The position numbers were made by a program, and so were the translations under genes. A stretch of DNA of 64,000 bases from Paenibacillus sp. OVF10 (GTDB lineage: Bacteria > Bacillota > Bacilli > Paenibacillales > Paenibacillaceae): the NCBI GenBank assembly GCA_022836915.1, contig CP094668.1:372001-436000 (forward strand), in the 5' to 3' direction. Shown in pieces: positions 20,047 to 29,796 of the stretch. How positions within the stretch are numbered: position 1 is the first letter of the stretch; each line of letters opens with the position of its first letter. The notes below the pieces were generated by a model. It was given only the letters and a program-made list of their open reading frames with translations. It ran no database searches and was not told the DNA's origin.

Positions 20047-20135
20047 TAGTGTCCACCGAAACGACTAAAGAAATATAGAATAATATTAATAGAGAGATGC
20101 TTCTTTATTAGCCCCCTTGTTTCGGTGGCATTCTA
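20047..20135. repeat. 89-bp element with terminal inverted repeats (MITE-like or IS end remnant)
   Basis: The left end TAGTGTCCACCGAAACGA and the inverted right end (TAGAATGCCACCGAAACAA on the minus strand) match over most of 18 bases and enclose an AT-rich core. It marks the right edge of the AT-rich island. The rest of 19924-20262 shows no gene. Confidence 0.5.
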
Positions 20136-20262
20136 GGGTATGATTGAATTATGAATTACATCATTTATAGTTCCTAAATCTAATCAGGCCAACAGAGATA
20201 ACGACTTATTTCCCAAAGCGAAGTGAAGTGGACAGCGGACATTCCCACCATCCGCACTCACG

Positions 20263-20373
20263 TCATTGCCGCTTCTTTCTCACGCAGAATTTCCTCCACG
20301 CATACACGATAAGAGCTACAGGGCCAGCAAGCCATAACAGTTGCCAAAGCATGATTTTCATGTCGAATCCCAT
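20263..20373 (-). CDS. 36-residue single-pass membrane peptide
   Basis: ATG 20373 follows GGGAGGG with good spacing. The peptide has one hydrophobic helix (MLWQLLWLAGPVALIVYAW) and a very basic tail ending RKKRQ. It lies 57 bases past the DUF2339 stop on the same strand, so probably at the end of that transcript. No family is recognised. Confidence 0.5.
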   Translation of the reverse strand: MGFDMKIMLWQLLWLAGPVALIVYAWRKFCVRKKRQ

Positions 20374-20430
20374 TTCAAAAATCCCTCCCCATATAATCGC
20401 AAATGCAACTTCGGTCGTTCAGAATCAAAG

Positions 20431-23018
20431 TCAGTCTTGTTCCTCCTCAGGGACAGTCGGTTCGTCGGCAGGCTTCGCTGTCTCTCTGGACTGTATTTCC
20501 TCCATCCGGCTGGACACCTTCTGATACAGGTAAGAGATCCCCAGCAATAGTACGCCAAAGCTGAAATAGGCAAAGATTTTGCTGCCCGAGGTAAGCATAC
20601 CCACATCATAGAACATCATCTTACCCGTGGCGAACAACGTTAGACCCAGGCCCAGACGCCGAATCATGACATATTTTCTACGGAATCCATAGGCAATATA
20701 GAGAATCGCCAGCAGCAGATAGATCAGGCTGAACATCAGCCCCACATCACCCCACTGGAACTGGATCGTCAGGAATACGGTGATGACCCCTAGCAGGTAT
20801 ACCCCTGCGATAACCGGGTACCATTCAATGCTCTTGAACTGCCCGCGGATACCTGCTATCAGCAGATCCCTTCCTGCAAAGAATACCCCTACGTTAAAGA
20901 TAATCAGCACCAGCAAACCAACAATTTCTGCCGCTGTATGCTGCTGAACTTCCGGCTGAAGCGCCGGCATGGTGAAGGTTACAGCCAGTGCAATACAGCA
21001 GCCAACGGCATGCAGGAAGGTGGTGTACACTTGCACGAATTGGTCGCGCAGCAGCTTCACTTTGCCTAGTCCATACGCCAATGCAATGGTGAACGCTGCG
21101 AACATGAGTAACTTGTAGAACATGTATAACAGGAACGTCCCATCCACAGCTCTGGTATACAATTCATTTGACTCATACAGTACGTATAACCACAGATTCG
21201 CAAGTGCTACATACTTGAATCCGTTCAGGAAGCCCTGCTCCAGCGGGCTGTAGTTGAATCTCTCCCTGGACGATGAGCTGTTGTGAACTGCCCAGGCATA
21301 ATACAGTGTAATCAACAGGGTCCCCAGCGTGATGCTAGAGTATTTTAACATGAAGTAAGAACGTTCCCCGATGAAGAATAACGCCAGAAGATCGTAGTAC
21401 ACGAAAGTGATTAGACATAGAAGCACGATGCCCCAACCTGCACGTTCCACCGATTTTAACCGTTTCAGATGTCCAAGCGTAACCAGCAGAACCCCTCGAT
21501 CAACCAGCCCATTGATAACCACTTGGCCCCGAATTGGAACGGAATAATCAGAATGGCAAAGGTCAGGGAAGTAACATAAAAGAGTAATATCGTCTGTTTC
21601 TCCTGAGCCATATTGCGCTGGACGAATCGTGCGAGGCCCAGATACACCGCGCAGAAGATTAACGCCAGCAAGCCCTGAGCATCATTCCAATCCGCCACAT
21701 CAAATAACACGTATAACATCAAACAGCTGATGCTTGTATTCATGGCGAGCAGAGCGAAATCCCACCAGGTTAACTTCATCCGGTGTTTGAACGGATACGC
21801 CAGTGTAATGCCCAGATATAATGCAAACGTCACAATGGAATACAACATGCCAATCTTCTCACTTGGCGACAGCCATAAGAGGATAAGCATGGATGGTGTG
21901 TTGAACAGGAAACTGATATAGTGCACAACCGGCCACCGTTTGCCAAACGAAATGAACACAATAATGCCGTTTAAGAGCAGCAGATAGATCATAGCTACAT
22001 AGACAGCAGTGCCCTCAAGCCCGAACGAGAACATATACGAGAATAGCGGAAGATATCCGCCTACCAGACCCAATGAACAGATGGTCTTCGACTGATACCT
22101 AAGGGACAACAATACGGAGATTGCCGATACCAATACAGACAGGGCAAGTCCCGTATATAACCCGATAATATGCAGTAAAAAGTAACTATAGAAAATGGAC
22201 CCGAATAACACGGAGATCCCACCGCCGAGCAGCCCCATTGCAAACGTCTGCTTTTTGCGACGAAACAGCAACTCTCCTCCAGCGAGCATCAGAGCACCAA
22301 GCAGGAAAAAGGCTCCGCTCTTCATCTCGTCATTAAACCAGGTCGAGTACGAGTATTGGAACGCTGCTCCAACGCCTAGAATAAGCAGCAGAATGGCTAC
22401 TTTGTTGATCCAGCTAAGTCCAATCTTCATCTCCATGCGATTCTGTTTGATCCGGCGCTGAATGGTCTCTTCGCTCAAGCCCTCCTCCGCCATCTGCTCA
22501 TATCCACGCTCCATGTGCCCACGCAGAGCCTCTTCTCGCTCCCGTACGGCCCTCTTGTGCGATTCAATACGCTCATTCACCTCTGCCGCAAGGTAAGCAA
22601 TCCTCTCCTTCACCTCGTGGGAATCCTCTTGCAACTCCTGTGCTGCCTGGTTGTACAGCGCGTTTAGATTGGATTTGGTTCGATGTTCATGGAATGCAAT
22701 TCGATCATTATGTACCGCTGTTTTCCCTTGAAAATAGGTCTCCATCTTCTCTCGGGATACCCGAATCAGATTCAGCTTCTCATCCAGCATCTGTTCAGAT
22801 AACGCCATGCGAAGACGTGCATTCTCTTCTTCCATCTTGCGCGAGCGAAGTTCGAGCTGTTGCAGCTTGAGCTTGTGGGCTTCATACTGTTCCTGTAACT
22901 GTTCATTCTTAACGATCAGGTCATCGGACTGGTATTCCTGGAGCAAGGCGTGATACTCCTTCGCCAGCTGTTTCTGCTGCTCCTGAACCTGCCCAAGCCG
23001 TTCCTTAAACTCCTTCAT
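20431..23018 (-). CDS. DUF2339 multi-pass membrane protein (one frameshift)
   Basis: About 862 residues. The first 170 form a coiled coil rich in Glu/Gln/Lys (KERLGQVQEQQKQLAKEYHA and onward). The rest is a very hydrophobic domain with more than 20 predicted membrane segments and a short acidic tail. The frame breaks at CCCC 21492-21495. One added base joins WLIEG to VLLVTLGHLKRLK. DUF2339 proteins are widespread, with no established biochemical function. A small peptide gene lies downstream. Confidence 0.8.
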
Positions 23019-23139
23019 GAGTTTCCTCCGTTGGTTGATGTTTAATCTTTTCCCTATATTTTACTATATGTATGCCATAAAAAGAGGTTTAAACATTAGA
23101 TATATCTGTACAATATTTCATTTGAAAGATCGCGAACGC

Positions 23140-23176
23140 AAAAAAGCCGGGAAGCAACCGCTTCTCCGGACTTTTA
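23140..23176 (-). terminator. Terminator of the LCP gene
   Basis: The stem pairs AAAGCCGGGAAGC with GCTTCTCCGGACTTT, with a short loop. The minus strand continues with a T run, placing it correctly behind the LCP gene. Confidence 0.75.
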
Positions 23177-23269
23177 TTCATAGAGCATTACAGGTACAAT
23201 TGGCACAATCTCTGATTCATTTTCGCTGTTAGCGAGGTACGCAGGCTTCTCCTGCACAAGAATGGATGC

Positions 23270-24312
23270 TCATGCTGCATCTGGTGTATCTGCCTGATCC
23301 GCTGACTCCGGTTCAATAATCTCGGTCGCATCCGGGTCCAGCCAACTGGCGATCATGCCACGCACATATTGCAGATCGTCCTCCGACAGATCGTAGTACC
23401 ATGTGCCACTGCGCGTTGCGCCTTCCCCTTCAGCATGTAATTGCTGATCGTGGGTACACTGTCTTTCATATATAAGGACTCGGCAAATTTCACGATAAAG
23501 TCCGAGGTCATGTTGGTTGTAAAATTCGATCCGGCAATCTGGATTACGTCCGGAATCTTGGTCAGATTTTTAACTTCGAGTGCACGATTCATGAAAGCAC
23601 TTAAGAAAATCCGGTGACGCATCGTCCGATTGAAATCGGAATCCTCTCGGTAACGCACATAACCAAGCGCTTCTTCGCCGCTATAGATCGGTTTATTCGC
23701 TTCAACAAACAGCTTCTCATGAATTTTGAGCTTGTTCTCAATATTCTTTTTGATCGGCAGTTCAACACCGCCCACCGCATCAACAATATCCTTGAGCCCG
23801 TTAAAATTAATCGCGGCATAGAAATCTACTTTGTTCCCCAGCAGATTCTCCACCGTATCCATCGCCATCTTGGCTTCACCATGGGCATACGCTGAGTTGA
23901 TCTTTGACTTCACATCCCGGCCGACAATCTCGGTATAGGAATCACGTGGAATGGACAGCAGCAGCACTTTATTGTCTTCTGGACGCACGACGGAATAGAT
24001 GATGGTATCCGAACGGCTTGGTTCGTTATCCCGTTGGTCAATCCCTAGCAGCAAGAGCGAGAACGGGTCGGTATGTTCCACAACAGGGGCATCCTTATCG
24101 CCAGCTGGCTTAAAGGAGTCATCCAAGGCATCCTTCACCGTAGCTGAAGCGAACAAATTAAAGGCAAACACGACGAGTTGCTTTTGATAAATAAATCCGA
24201 GTCCTCCCAACACAAGCAGCACACTTAGGGTGATGATCAATGGCTTCTTCCATTTCTTCTTCGGTTTCTTCGGCTTCCGTCTTGTTAAATGTGCGGCACT
24301 GTTTTCCATCAT
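23270..24312 (-). CDS. LytR-CpsA-Psr (LCP) family cell-wall glycopolymer ligase (one frameshift)
   Basis: About 347 residues. A basic N-terminus and one membrane helix (LIITLSVLLVLGGLGFIYQ) precede the LCP domain. Catalytic arginines and aspartates lie in DTIIYSVV, SIPRDSYTEI and the RYREDSDFNRTMRH block. It transfers teichoic-acid-like polymers from a lipid carrier to peptidoglycan outside the cell. The break at CCCC 23425-23428 is corrected by one base, turning KGKAQRAV into KGEGATRSGTWYYDL and extending the protein to the stop at 23270 with an acidic tail. Confidence 0.9.
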
Positions 24313-24421
24313 ATCTCCTTTAATAACGGGTTCTTAGAATCATTTAACTATATTAATAACACGTTTTCAATAGATTGCGTTATAATCTGCATTACATAAA
24401 TGAATAGAGAAGGAGCGATGA

Positions 24422-25399
24422 ATGATGGATTATCGACGTTTGGGCAATAGTGGTTTGCGTGTGTCGGCACTGGGGCTCGGCACCAATGCGTTTGGCAAAC
24501 GCGCGGATGAAGCAGCTTCTACCCGCATTATTCATGCAGCGATGGATCAGGGCATCAACTTTATTGATACCGCCAATATCTACGCAGGTACGGAATCGGA
24601 GCGCATCATTGGACAAGCCCTCTCAGGTCGGCGGGAAAACGCAGTCCTTGCTACCAAAGCCGGATTACCCCGGCATGATGGTCCTCATGGGCGGGGTTCC
24701 TCCCGCTACCATCTGCAACAAGAGCTCGAACATAGCCTGCGGCGTCTGCAAACGGATTATGTGGATCTGTACCAGATCCATACTTTTGATCCGCATACAC
24801 CGCTGGATGAGACACTGCGCACACTGGATGATATGGTCACTTCCGGCAAAGTCCGTTACATCGGTGCCTCCAACTATGCAGCTTGGGAGCTGATGAAAGC
24901 TTTAGGTATCAGTGAACAGAAAGGTTATGTGCGCTACATCTCCACCCAAACCAGCTACTCCCTGGCAGACCGTACGCCTGAGTTGGAACTGGTACCGATG
25001 TGTCTGGATCAGGGTGTAGGCATTATTCCGTATTTCCCGCTGGCAGGTGGTATTCTGACCGGTAAATATAACGGACAGACCAGTGTGCCTTCTGGTTCCA
25101 GAGCAGACACCGATCCGTCCTTCAACCGTTTCCTGCTGGAGCATAATATCCAACTGAGTGAACAAGTGAGTGCTAAAGCTGCCTCATATGGATGCTCCCC
25201 GAGTGTGCTGTCGCTCGCATGGCTACTGACACGTCCAGCTGTATCCACAGTGATTGTGGGCGCTACACGCACCGAACAGCTGGAACATAATCTGGCTAGT
25301 CTGGACATGTCACTGCCCGATGAGCTGTTGGCCGATCTGGACCAGATCAGTGACTCTTTCCGTCGCCGCGAGCCGTTTGCGTCCTACCGAATCGATTGA
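24422..25399 (+). CDS. Aldo/keto reductase
   Basis: 325-residue NADPH-dependent TIM-barrel oxidoreductase. The catalytic tetrad can be placed as Asp in IDTAN, Tyr in NIYAG, Lys in ATKAG and His in YQIH. IVGATRTEQLEHNL near the end is the cofactor-phosphate-binding segment. The start is ATG 24422 after GAAGGAG. It is monocistronic, divergent from the LCP gene and followed by a hairpin terminator. It resembles YhdN/IolS-like members; substrate unknown. Confidence 0.9.
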   Translation: MMDYRRLGNSGLRVSALGLGTNAFGKRADEAASTRIIHAAMDQGINFIDTANIYAGTESERIIGQALSGRRENAVLATKAGLPRHDGPHGRGSSRYHLQQELEHSLRRLQTDYVDLYQIHTFDPHTPLDETLRTLDDMVTSGKVRYIGASNYAAWELMKALGISEQKGYVRYISTQTSYSLADRTPELELVPMCLDQGVGIIPYFPLAGGILTGKYNGQTSVPSGSRADTDPSFNRFLLEHNIQLSEQVSAKAASYGCSPSVLSLAWLLTRPAVSTVIVGATRTEQLEHNLASLDMSLPDELLADLDQISDSFRRREPFASYRID

Positions 25400-25404
25400 G
25401 CAAC

Positions 25405-25451
25405 CCAAATAGACCTCCCGACAAGATGAAGTCAGGGGTCTATTTGGATTT
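25405..25451 (+). terminator. Terminator after aldo/keto reductase
   Basis: An 11-bp stem CCAAATAGACC / GGTCTATTTGG enclosing a smaller hairpin (CTCCCGAC...GTCAGG), then ATTTTG. Confidence 0.7.
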
Positions 25452-25542
25452 TGCAAAGGTGCTATAATTATTAACAATCAGAAAAATTTCCAATTCCACT
25501 ACATTCTGTAGTTTAATACATTAAAAAAAGATATATTACGGA

Positions 25543-26003
25543 TCAACTCTCTGTTTTTTGGCGAAGAAACTCTTGCATAATCTCCATATACTCTTCCTTA
25601 CGATCATCCAAAGTTTCGAAAAATGCCTTGTCCGATTCCTCGACCAGATGAATTCCCTCCACAGCCAATCGGGTTCCTTCTTCCGTTGTTGTGATAATAT
25701 TGGCACGCGTATCTGTCTGATGACGAGCGCGGGTAATTAATCCCCTTTTTTCAAGCGCACGTAGAACCTGAGAAGTCACGTTAACATCCACCTTGGCAAA
25801 CTGAGCAATTTGAACCTGAGTAACTCCTTTGCCCTCCTCATCGTGTTCATTGAGCCACAAACAGGCGTGCAATAATACAAATTGAGGTTGTGTCAGTTCG
25901 AGGGCTCCAGCACCCTGCGTACTTCCTTTTGCCACATGGCTGTAACCTGCCATAACAGATATCCCGGGCTTTCTTGTGCGTTTTTATACCGTGAGCTTGT
26001 CAT
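25543..26003 (-). CDS. MarR-family transcriptional regulator (one frameshift)
   Basis: About 153 residues. The winged helix is visible as VTQVQIAQFAKVDVNVTSQV with a wing ending ITRARHQTDTRAN. An internal start (25953) would remove the first helix. Restoring one base at GGG 25902-25904 joins WQKEVRRVLEP to LELTQPQFVLLHA and brings in the proper start ATG 26003, preceded by GGAGG. No obvious target is adjacent; the aldo/keto reductase is convergent. Confidence 0.85.
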
Positions 26004-26137
26004 CTCATACCTCCATGATGTGCGACCTTATGCAACAGAATATGTACCCGTCAGTCAATGAAGTAAATCCATTATTCATATAACGATGTTGGAAACATAT
26101 CCGTTGCAACTCTGTGTGTTCTTTCTCAAAAAAATAA

Positions 26138-26815
26138 TTAGCGCGCAGGGATAAACTGCTTCACCCATTGTCCGAATCCTTGAGGATTGCGGCTCTGTAT
26201 AAGAATGGTTCCTTCTCCCCGGAACCGACATACCAGTCCTTCCCCACTTGTAACACTGGATAACCAGCCCTGTGAAGCTTTCTCAATACGGTAATCTACA
26301 TAATGAGGCCATGCCACCAAATGGGCGTTATCCACGATCATTTCTTCACCTGCTGCCAGATTAATCGCATGAATGGCACCATAGGAAGACAGAAATACAG
26401 TTCCACGTCCGCTGATCTCAATAATGAAGAAACCTTCTCCCGAAAAGAGACCTTTTTTCAGGTTTTGCATTTTGGTATTCACCTGAATGCCCTCGGTTCC
26501 TGCCAGAAATCCGTCTTTCTGCACATAGAGTGAATAGGAACCGTCCAATTCAACAGCTTCTACATCGCCCATACTGGAAGGTGAGAGCAGAATCTCTGCC
26601 GACCCGCCCGCAGCCGTCAGTTCCTGAAAGAAAAACTTCTCCCCGCTCAGCATCCGACCGAACCCGGCAAACATCCCACCTTCTGCTGAACCCTTCAGTT
26701 CAACCGTAGGAGTCATAGAGACCATCGCACCACTCTCGGCCTTGAACCGCTCTCCCCGCTGCAAATGTACCTTAAGCATCGCAAAAGCACCATCATATAA
26801 AATCTCATAGTTCAC
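26138..26815 (-). CDS. AIM24/TIGR00266 family protein
   Basis: 225 residues with the beta-rich fold of the AIM24 (TIGR00266) family. The conserved stretches FKAESGAMVSM, GEGFFIIEISGRGTVFLSSYG and GEEMIVDN are visible. It starts with GTG at 26815, overlapping the HxlR stop by four bases (GTGA), so the two are translationally coupled. The family is a scaffold-like double-stranded beta-helix with no defined enzymatic role in bacteria. Confidence 0.85.
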   Translation of the reverse strand: MNYEILYDGAFAMLKVHLQRGERFKAESGAMVSMTPTVELKGSAEGGMFAGFGRMLSGEKFFFQELTAAGGSAEILLSPSSMGDVEAVELDGSYSLYVQKDGFLAGTEGIQVNTKMQNLKKGLFSGEGFFIIEISGRGTVFLSSYGAIHAINLAAGEEMIVDNAHLVAWPHYVDYRIEKASQGWLSSVTSGEGLVCRFRGEGTILIQSRNPQGFGQWVKQFIPAR

Positions 26816-27206
26816 GGTTGCACCAGCTCCCTATTGTCAGAGTTAAAATCATTGAGTCCATTATCTTCCAGAACTGCTGATTTGTCTCCGTATTCCTTCA
26901 CAATATGTTGATCTCCCCAATTACATAGCGCATTGAGAATCGGTTCAAGACTTCTCCCGTAATCACTCAATTCGTATTCTACTTTGGGAGGGACCTGATT
27001 ATATACGATTCGATTCACGATCCCGTCGTTTTCAAGCTCTCTCAGTTGCTGTGTTAACATTTTTTGTGTGATTGCGGGCATAATACGCTTAAGATCACTG
27101 GTTCGTCTTTTCCCATGTGTCAGATGACAGAGAATGACGCATTTCCACTTGCCACCGATCACCTCTAAGGTAGCTTCAACCGAGATGTTATATTTTTTCT
27201 AACCAT
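26812..27206 (-). CDS. HxlR-family transcriptional regulator (one frameshift)
   Basis: About 131 residues with the HxlR winged helix (EVIGGKWKCVILCHLTHG, then ITQKMLTQQLRELENDGI). The frame breaks at the six-T run 27193-27198. One added base gives VRKKYNISVEATLEVIGGKW and a start at ATG 27206 behind GGAGG, supplying the family's missing N-terminus. It is divergent from the MFS gene at 27370, with repeated operator-like sequence between them, so control of the pump is likely. Confidence 0.87.
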
Positions 27207-27262
27207 AACTTGCTTCCTCCCTGATGAATTGAATTACATCCGTCGCATGCTGTATAGGCACC

Positions 27263-27293
27263 AAAAAGTACGTAGGGTACTAAAAAGTACGTA
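27263..27293. promoter_or_regulatory. Probable HxlR operator
   Basis: The direct repeat AAAAAGTACGTA occurs at 27263-27274 and 27282-27293. Each copy carries the GTAC half of a palindrome, and the second includes the full GTACGTAC. It lies in the spacer between HxlR and the MFS gene. The 19-base spacing would place both sites on nearly the same helix face. Confidence 0.55.
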
Positions 27294-27369
27294 CTATTCA
27301 ATCTATACCGAATAACTCATAATAGCATTTGCCGGTACGTAAATCTACATTCGGGGAGTTGAGCAAGAA

Positions 27370-28584
27370 ATGTTACAAGATTCAAAACGCAGCACGTGGG
27401 CACTGCTGGCACTGGCCATTAGTGCCTTCGCGATCGGTACCACAGAATTTATCAGCGTTGGGCTACTGCCCCTCATTGCAGATGACCTGGGCATTTCCGT
27501 AACTTCAGCGGGACTGACCGTTACTTTATATGCATTAGGCGTTACCTTTGGGGCTCCTGTTCTGACCTCACTGACGTCTACCATATCACGCAAAACGCTA
27601 CTGCTTGCCATCATGATTGTCTTCATTGCGGGTAACACGATGGCTGCACTATCGACGGGAATCACCATGTTACTCATTGCACGAGTAGTATCCGCTCTGG
27701 CACACGGGGTGTTCATGTCCATCGGTTCCACCATTGCAGCGGATCTGGTACCTGCTAACCGCAGGGCGAGTGCCATTGCCATCATGTTCTCCGGTCTAAC
27801 CATTGCCACAGTAACCGGTGTACCTCTCGGTACACTCATTGGCCAACATTGGGGCTGGCGCGCTGCCTTTATCCTGATTGTTGTGGTTGGCATCGTTGCG
27901 ATGATCGGAAACCTGATACTCGTGCCATCCACGTTGAAGCGAGGAACACGGACGGCATTTCGGGATCAGCTGAAGCTCGTTACAGGTGGACGCTTGCTGC
28001 TTGCTTTTGCCATCACTGCTGTTGGGTACGGAGGAACATTTGTTGTGTTTACGTATTTGTCCCCGTTGTTGCATGATATTAGCGGTTATTCTGAGAAAAC
28101 AGTAGCGTTCATTCTGTTGTTGTACGGAATAGCCATCGCTGTTGGCAACATCATCGGCGGCAGAGCAGCCAATCGCAACCCGCTCAAGGCGCTCTTCTAC
28201 ATGTTCATCATTCAGACCATCATTCTCGGCGTGATGTACTTCACCGTCCCGTTTAAGTTGGCAGCACTGCTCACCATTATGGGTATGGGTCTGCTCGCCT
28301 TCATGAATGTGCCTGGTCTTCAGATGTACGTTGTAACCTTGGCTGAACGATATGCACCACAGGCCAAGGATGTAGCCTCAGCCTTTAACATCGCCGCATT
28401 TAATGCAGGGATCGCTATAGGTGCCTATTTGGGTGGAGTGATCAATGACTCCATTGGTTTGATTCACACGACATGGGTCGGAGCCCTGATGGTTCTCGTA
28501 GCTGTAATCCTGACTGCATGGGCTAAAATGCTGGAAAGCAAGGATCAACATGCATCAGTCGAAATGGAGAAAGTTTCGTTCTAA
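27370..28584 (+). CDS. MFS transporter of the DHA1 (AraJ/YdhP-like) group
   Basis: 404 residues and 12 membrane segments. Helix 1 (FAIGTTEFISVGLLPLIA) and the ALAHGVFMSIGSTIAADL segment are typical of the AraJ/PbuE/chloramphenicol-efflux branch. It probably exports a small drug or metabolite by proton antiport. ATG 27370 is used; the upstream ribosome site is weak (GGGGAG). It is divergent from and probably controlled by the HxlR regulator. Confidence 0.88.
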   Translation: MLQDSKRSTWALLALAISAFAIGTTEFISVGLLPLIADDLGISVTSAGLTVTLYALGVTFGAPVLTSLTSTISRKTLLLAIMIVFIAGNTMAALSTGITMLLIARVVSALAHGVFMSIGSTIAADLVPANRRASAIAIMFSGLTIATVTGVPLGTLIGQHWGWRAAFILIVVVGIVAMIGNLILVPSTLKRGTRTAFRDQLKLVTGGRLLLAFAITAVGYGGTFVVFTYLSPLLHDISGYSEKTVAFILLLYGIAIAVGNIIGGRAANRNPLKALFYMFIIQTIILGVMYFTVPFKLAALLTIMGMGLLAFMNVPGLQMYVVTLAERYAPQAKDVASAFNIAAFNAGIAIGAYLGGVINDSIGLIHTTWVGALMVLVAVILTAWAKMLESKDQHASVEMEKVSF

Positions 28585-28778
28585 GTTCCATTCCGACCAT
28601 GGGTCTCACTCTTATATATATCAGTCCAGTCTTCGAGGGGAACCGGTTTCACATGGTATTTTATTATACTATATACGTTGAACCCAATTTGATCTACTAT
28701 GATTTAATTTTGTATGATGAAAAAACGAAAACTCAGCTTAAAATCACTGATTTTTACACACTTTAAGGAGGAAATTTC

Positions 28779-29636
28779 ATGACAACAGCACAAACAGCAC
28801 AACATTTACAATCCACAGTAACTCTGCATAACGGTGTTTCTATGCCTTGGTTCGGACTTGGTGTATTTAAGGTAGAAGAAGGATCTGAACTGATTGAAGC
28901 CGTGAAAAATGCGATTAAACATGGCTACCGCAGCATTGATACTGCTGCAATATACGGCAATGAAGCCGGTGTGGGCCAAGCGATTGCCGAAGCTTTGCAA
29001 GAAAACAACCTGAAACGTGAAGAACTGTTTGTTACATCTAAAGTATGGAATGCAGACCTCGGATATGAAGAGACTCTTGCGGCTTTTGATACAACGTTGA
29101 ACAAACTGGGACTGGAATACCTGGACCTGTATCTGATTCACTGGCCTAAGGCAGGCAAATACAAAGCAGCCTGGAAAGCGATCGAAGAGCTGTACGCAGC
29201 CGGCCGCATTAAGGCCATTGGCGTAAGCAACTTCCAGATTCATCATCTCGAAGACCTGATGCAGGATGCCAAAGTGAAACCGATGATCAATCAGGTGGAA
29301 TACCACCCTCGCCTGACTCAGGTTGAGCTTAAGGCTTTCTGTGAAAAACATGGTATCCAGCTTGAAGCTTGGTCGCCTCTGATGCAAGGTCAGCTGTTGG
29401 ACAACCCAGTGCTCACGGCGATTGCTTCAGCCAAAGGCAAATCGGTTGCACAAGTCATCCTGCGTTGGGATCTGCAAAATGGAGTCATTACTATTCCAAA
29501 GTCCACTAAGGAACAGCGGATTATCGAGAACTCCTCCATCTTCGACTTTGAACTTTCAAATGAAGAGATGGATCAGATCAGTGCCCTGAACGAAGATGTA
29601 CGCGTTGGACCTGACCCGGACAACTTCGATTTCTAA
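28779..29636 (+). CDS. yvgN: Aldo/keto reductase, glyoxal/methylglyoxal reductase YvgN-like
   Basis: 285 residues. The sequence follows B. subtilis YvgN very closely, including LHNGVSMPWFGLGVFKVEEG, GYRSIDTAAIYGNEAGVG, LYLIHWP and LEAWSPLMQGQLLDN. Catalytic Asp, Tyr, Lys and His lie in IDTAAIYGN, TSKVW and LIHW. It reduces toxic 2-oxoaldehydes such as methylglyoxal with NADPH in the cytoplasm. AAGGAGG precedes ATG 28779. It is monocistronic with a strong terminator. Confidence 0.9.
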   Translation: MTTAQTAQHLQSTVTLHNGVSMPWFGLGVFKVEEGSELIEAVKNAIKHGYRSIDTAAIYGNEAGVGQAIAEALQENNLKREELFVTSKVWNADLGYEETLAAFDTTLNKLGLEYLDLYLIHWPKAGKYKAAWKAIEELYAAGRIKAIGVSNFQIHHLEDLMQDAKVKPMINQVEYHPRLTQVELKAFCEKHGIQLEAWSPLMQGQLLDNPVLTAIASAKGKSVAQVILRWDLQNGVITIPKSTKEQRIIENSSIFDFELSNEEMDQISALNEDVRVGPDPDNFDF

Positions 29637-29686
29637 TAGATAGCCTTTTTGGAGGCTGCTTTGTTTGACATTGACATAGCATAGCG

Positions 29687-29719
29687 AAAAACCACCGGAC
29701 CAGGAGCCGGTGGTTTTTT
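29687..29719. terminator. Terminator between yvgN and chiA1-like genes
   Basis: The AAAAACCACCGG / CCGGTGGTTTTT stem with an eight-base loop has T runs in both directions. It serves the convergent yvgN and chitinase genes. Confidence 0.85.
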
Positions 29720-29796
29720 GTTATATTCTCTTCACTTTAGCCAAGAGCCGCTAACACTGCACGTTTCAATTCAAAATGTGGTAATCCATTTTTTAA

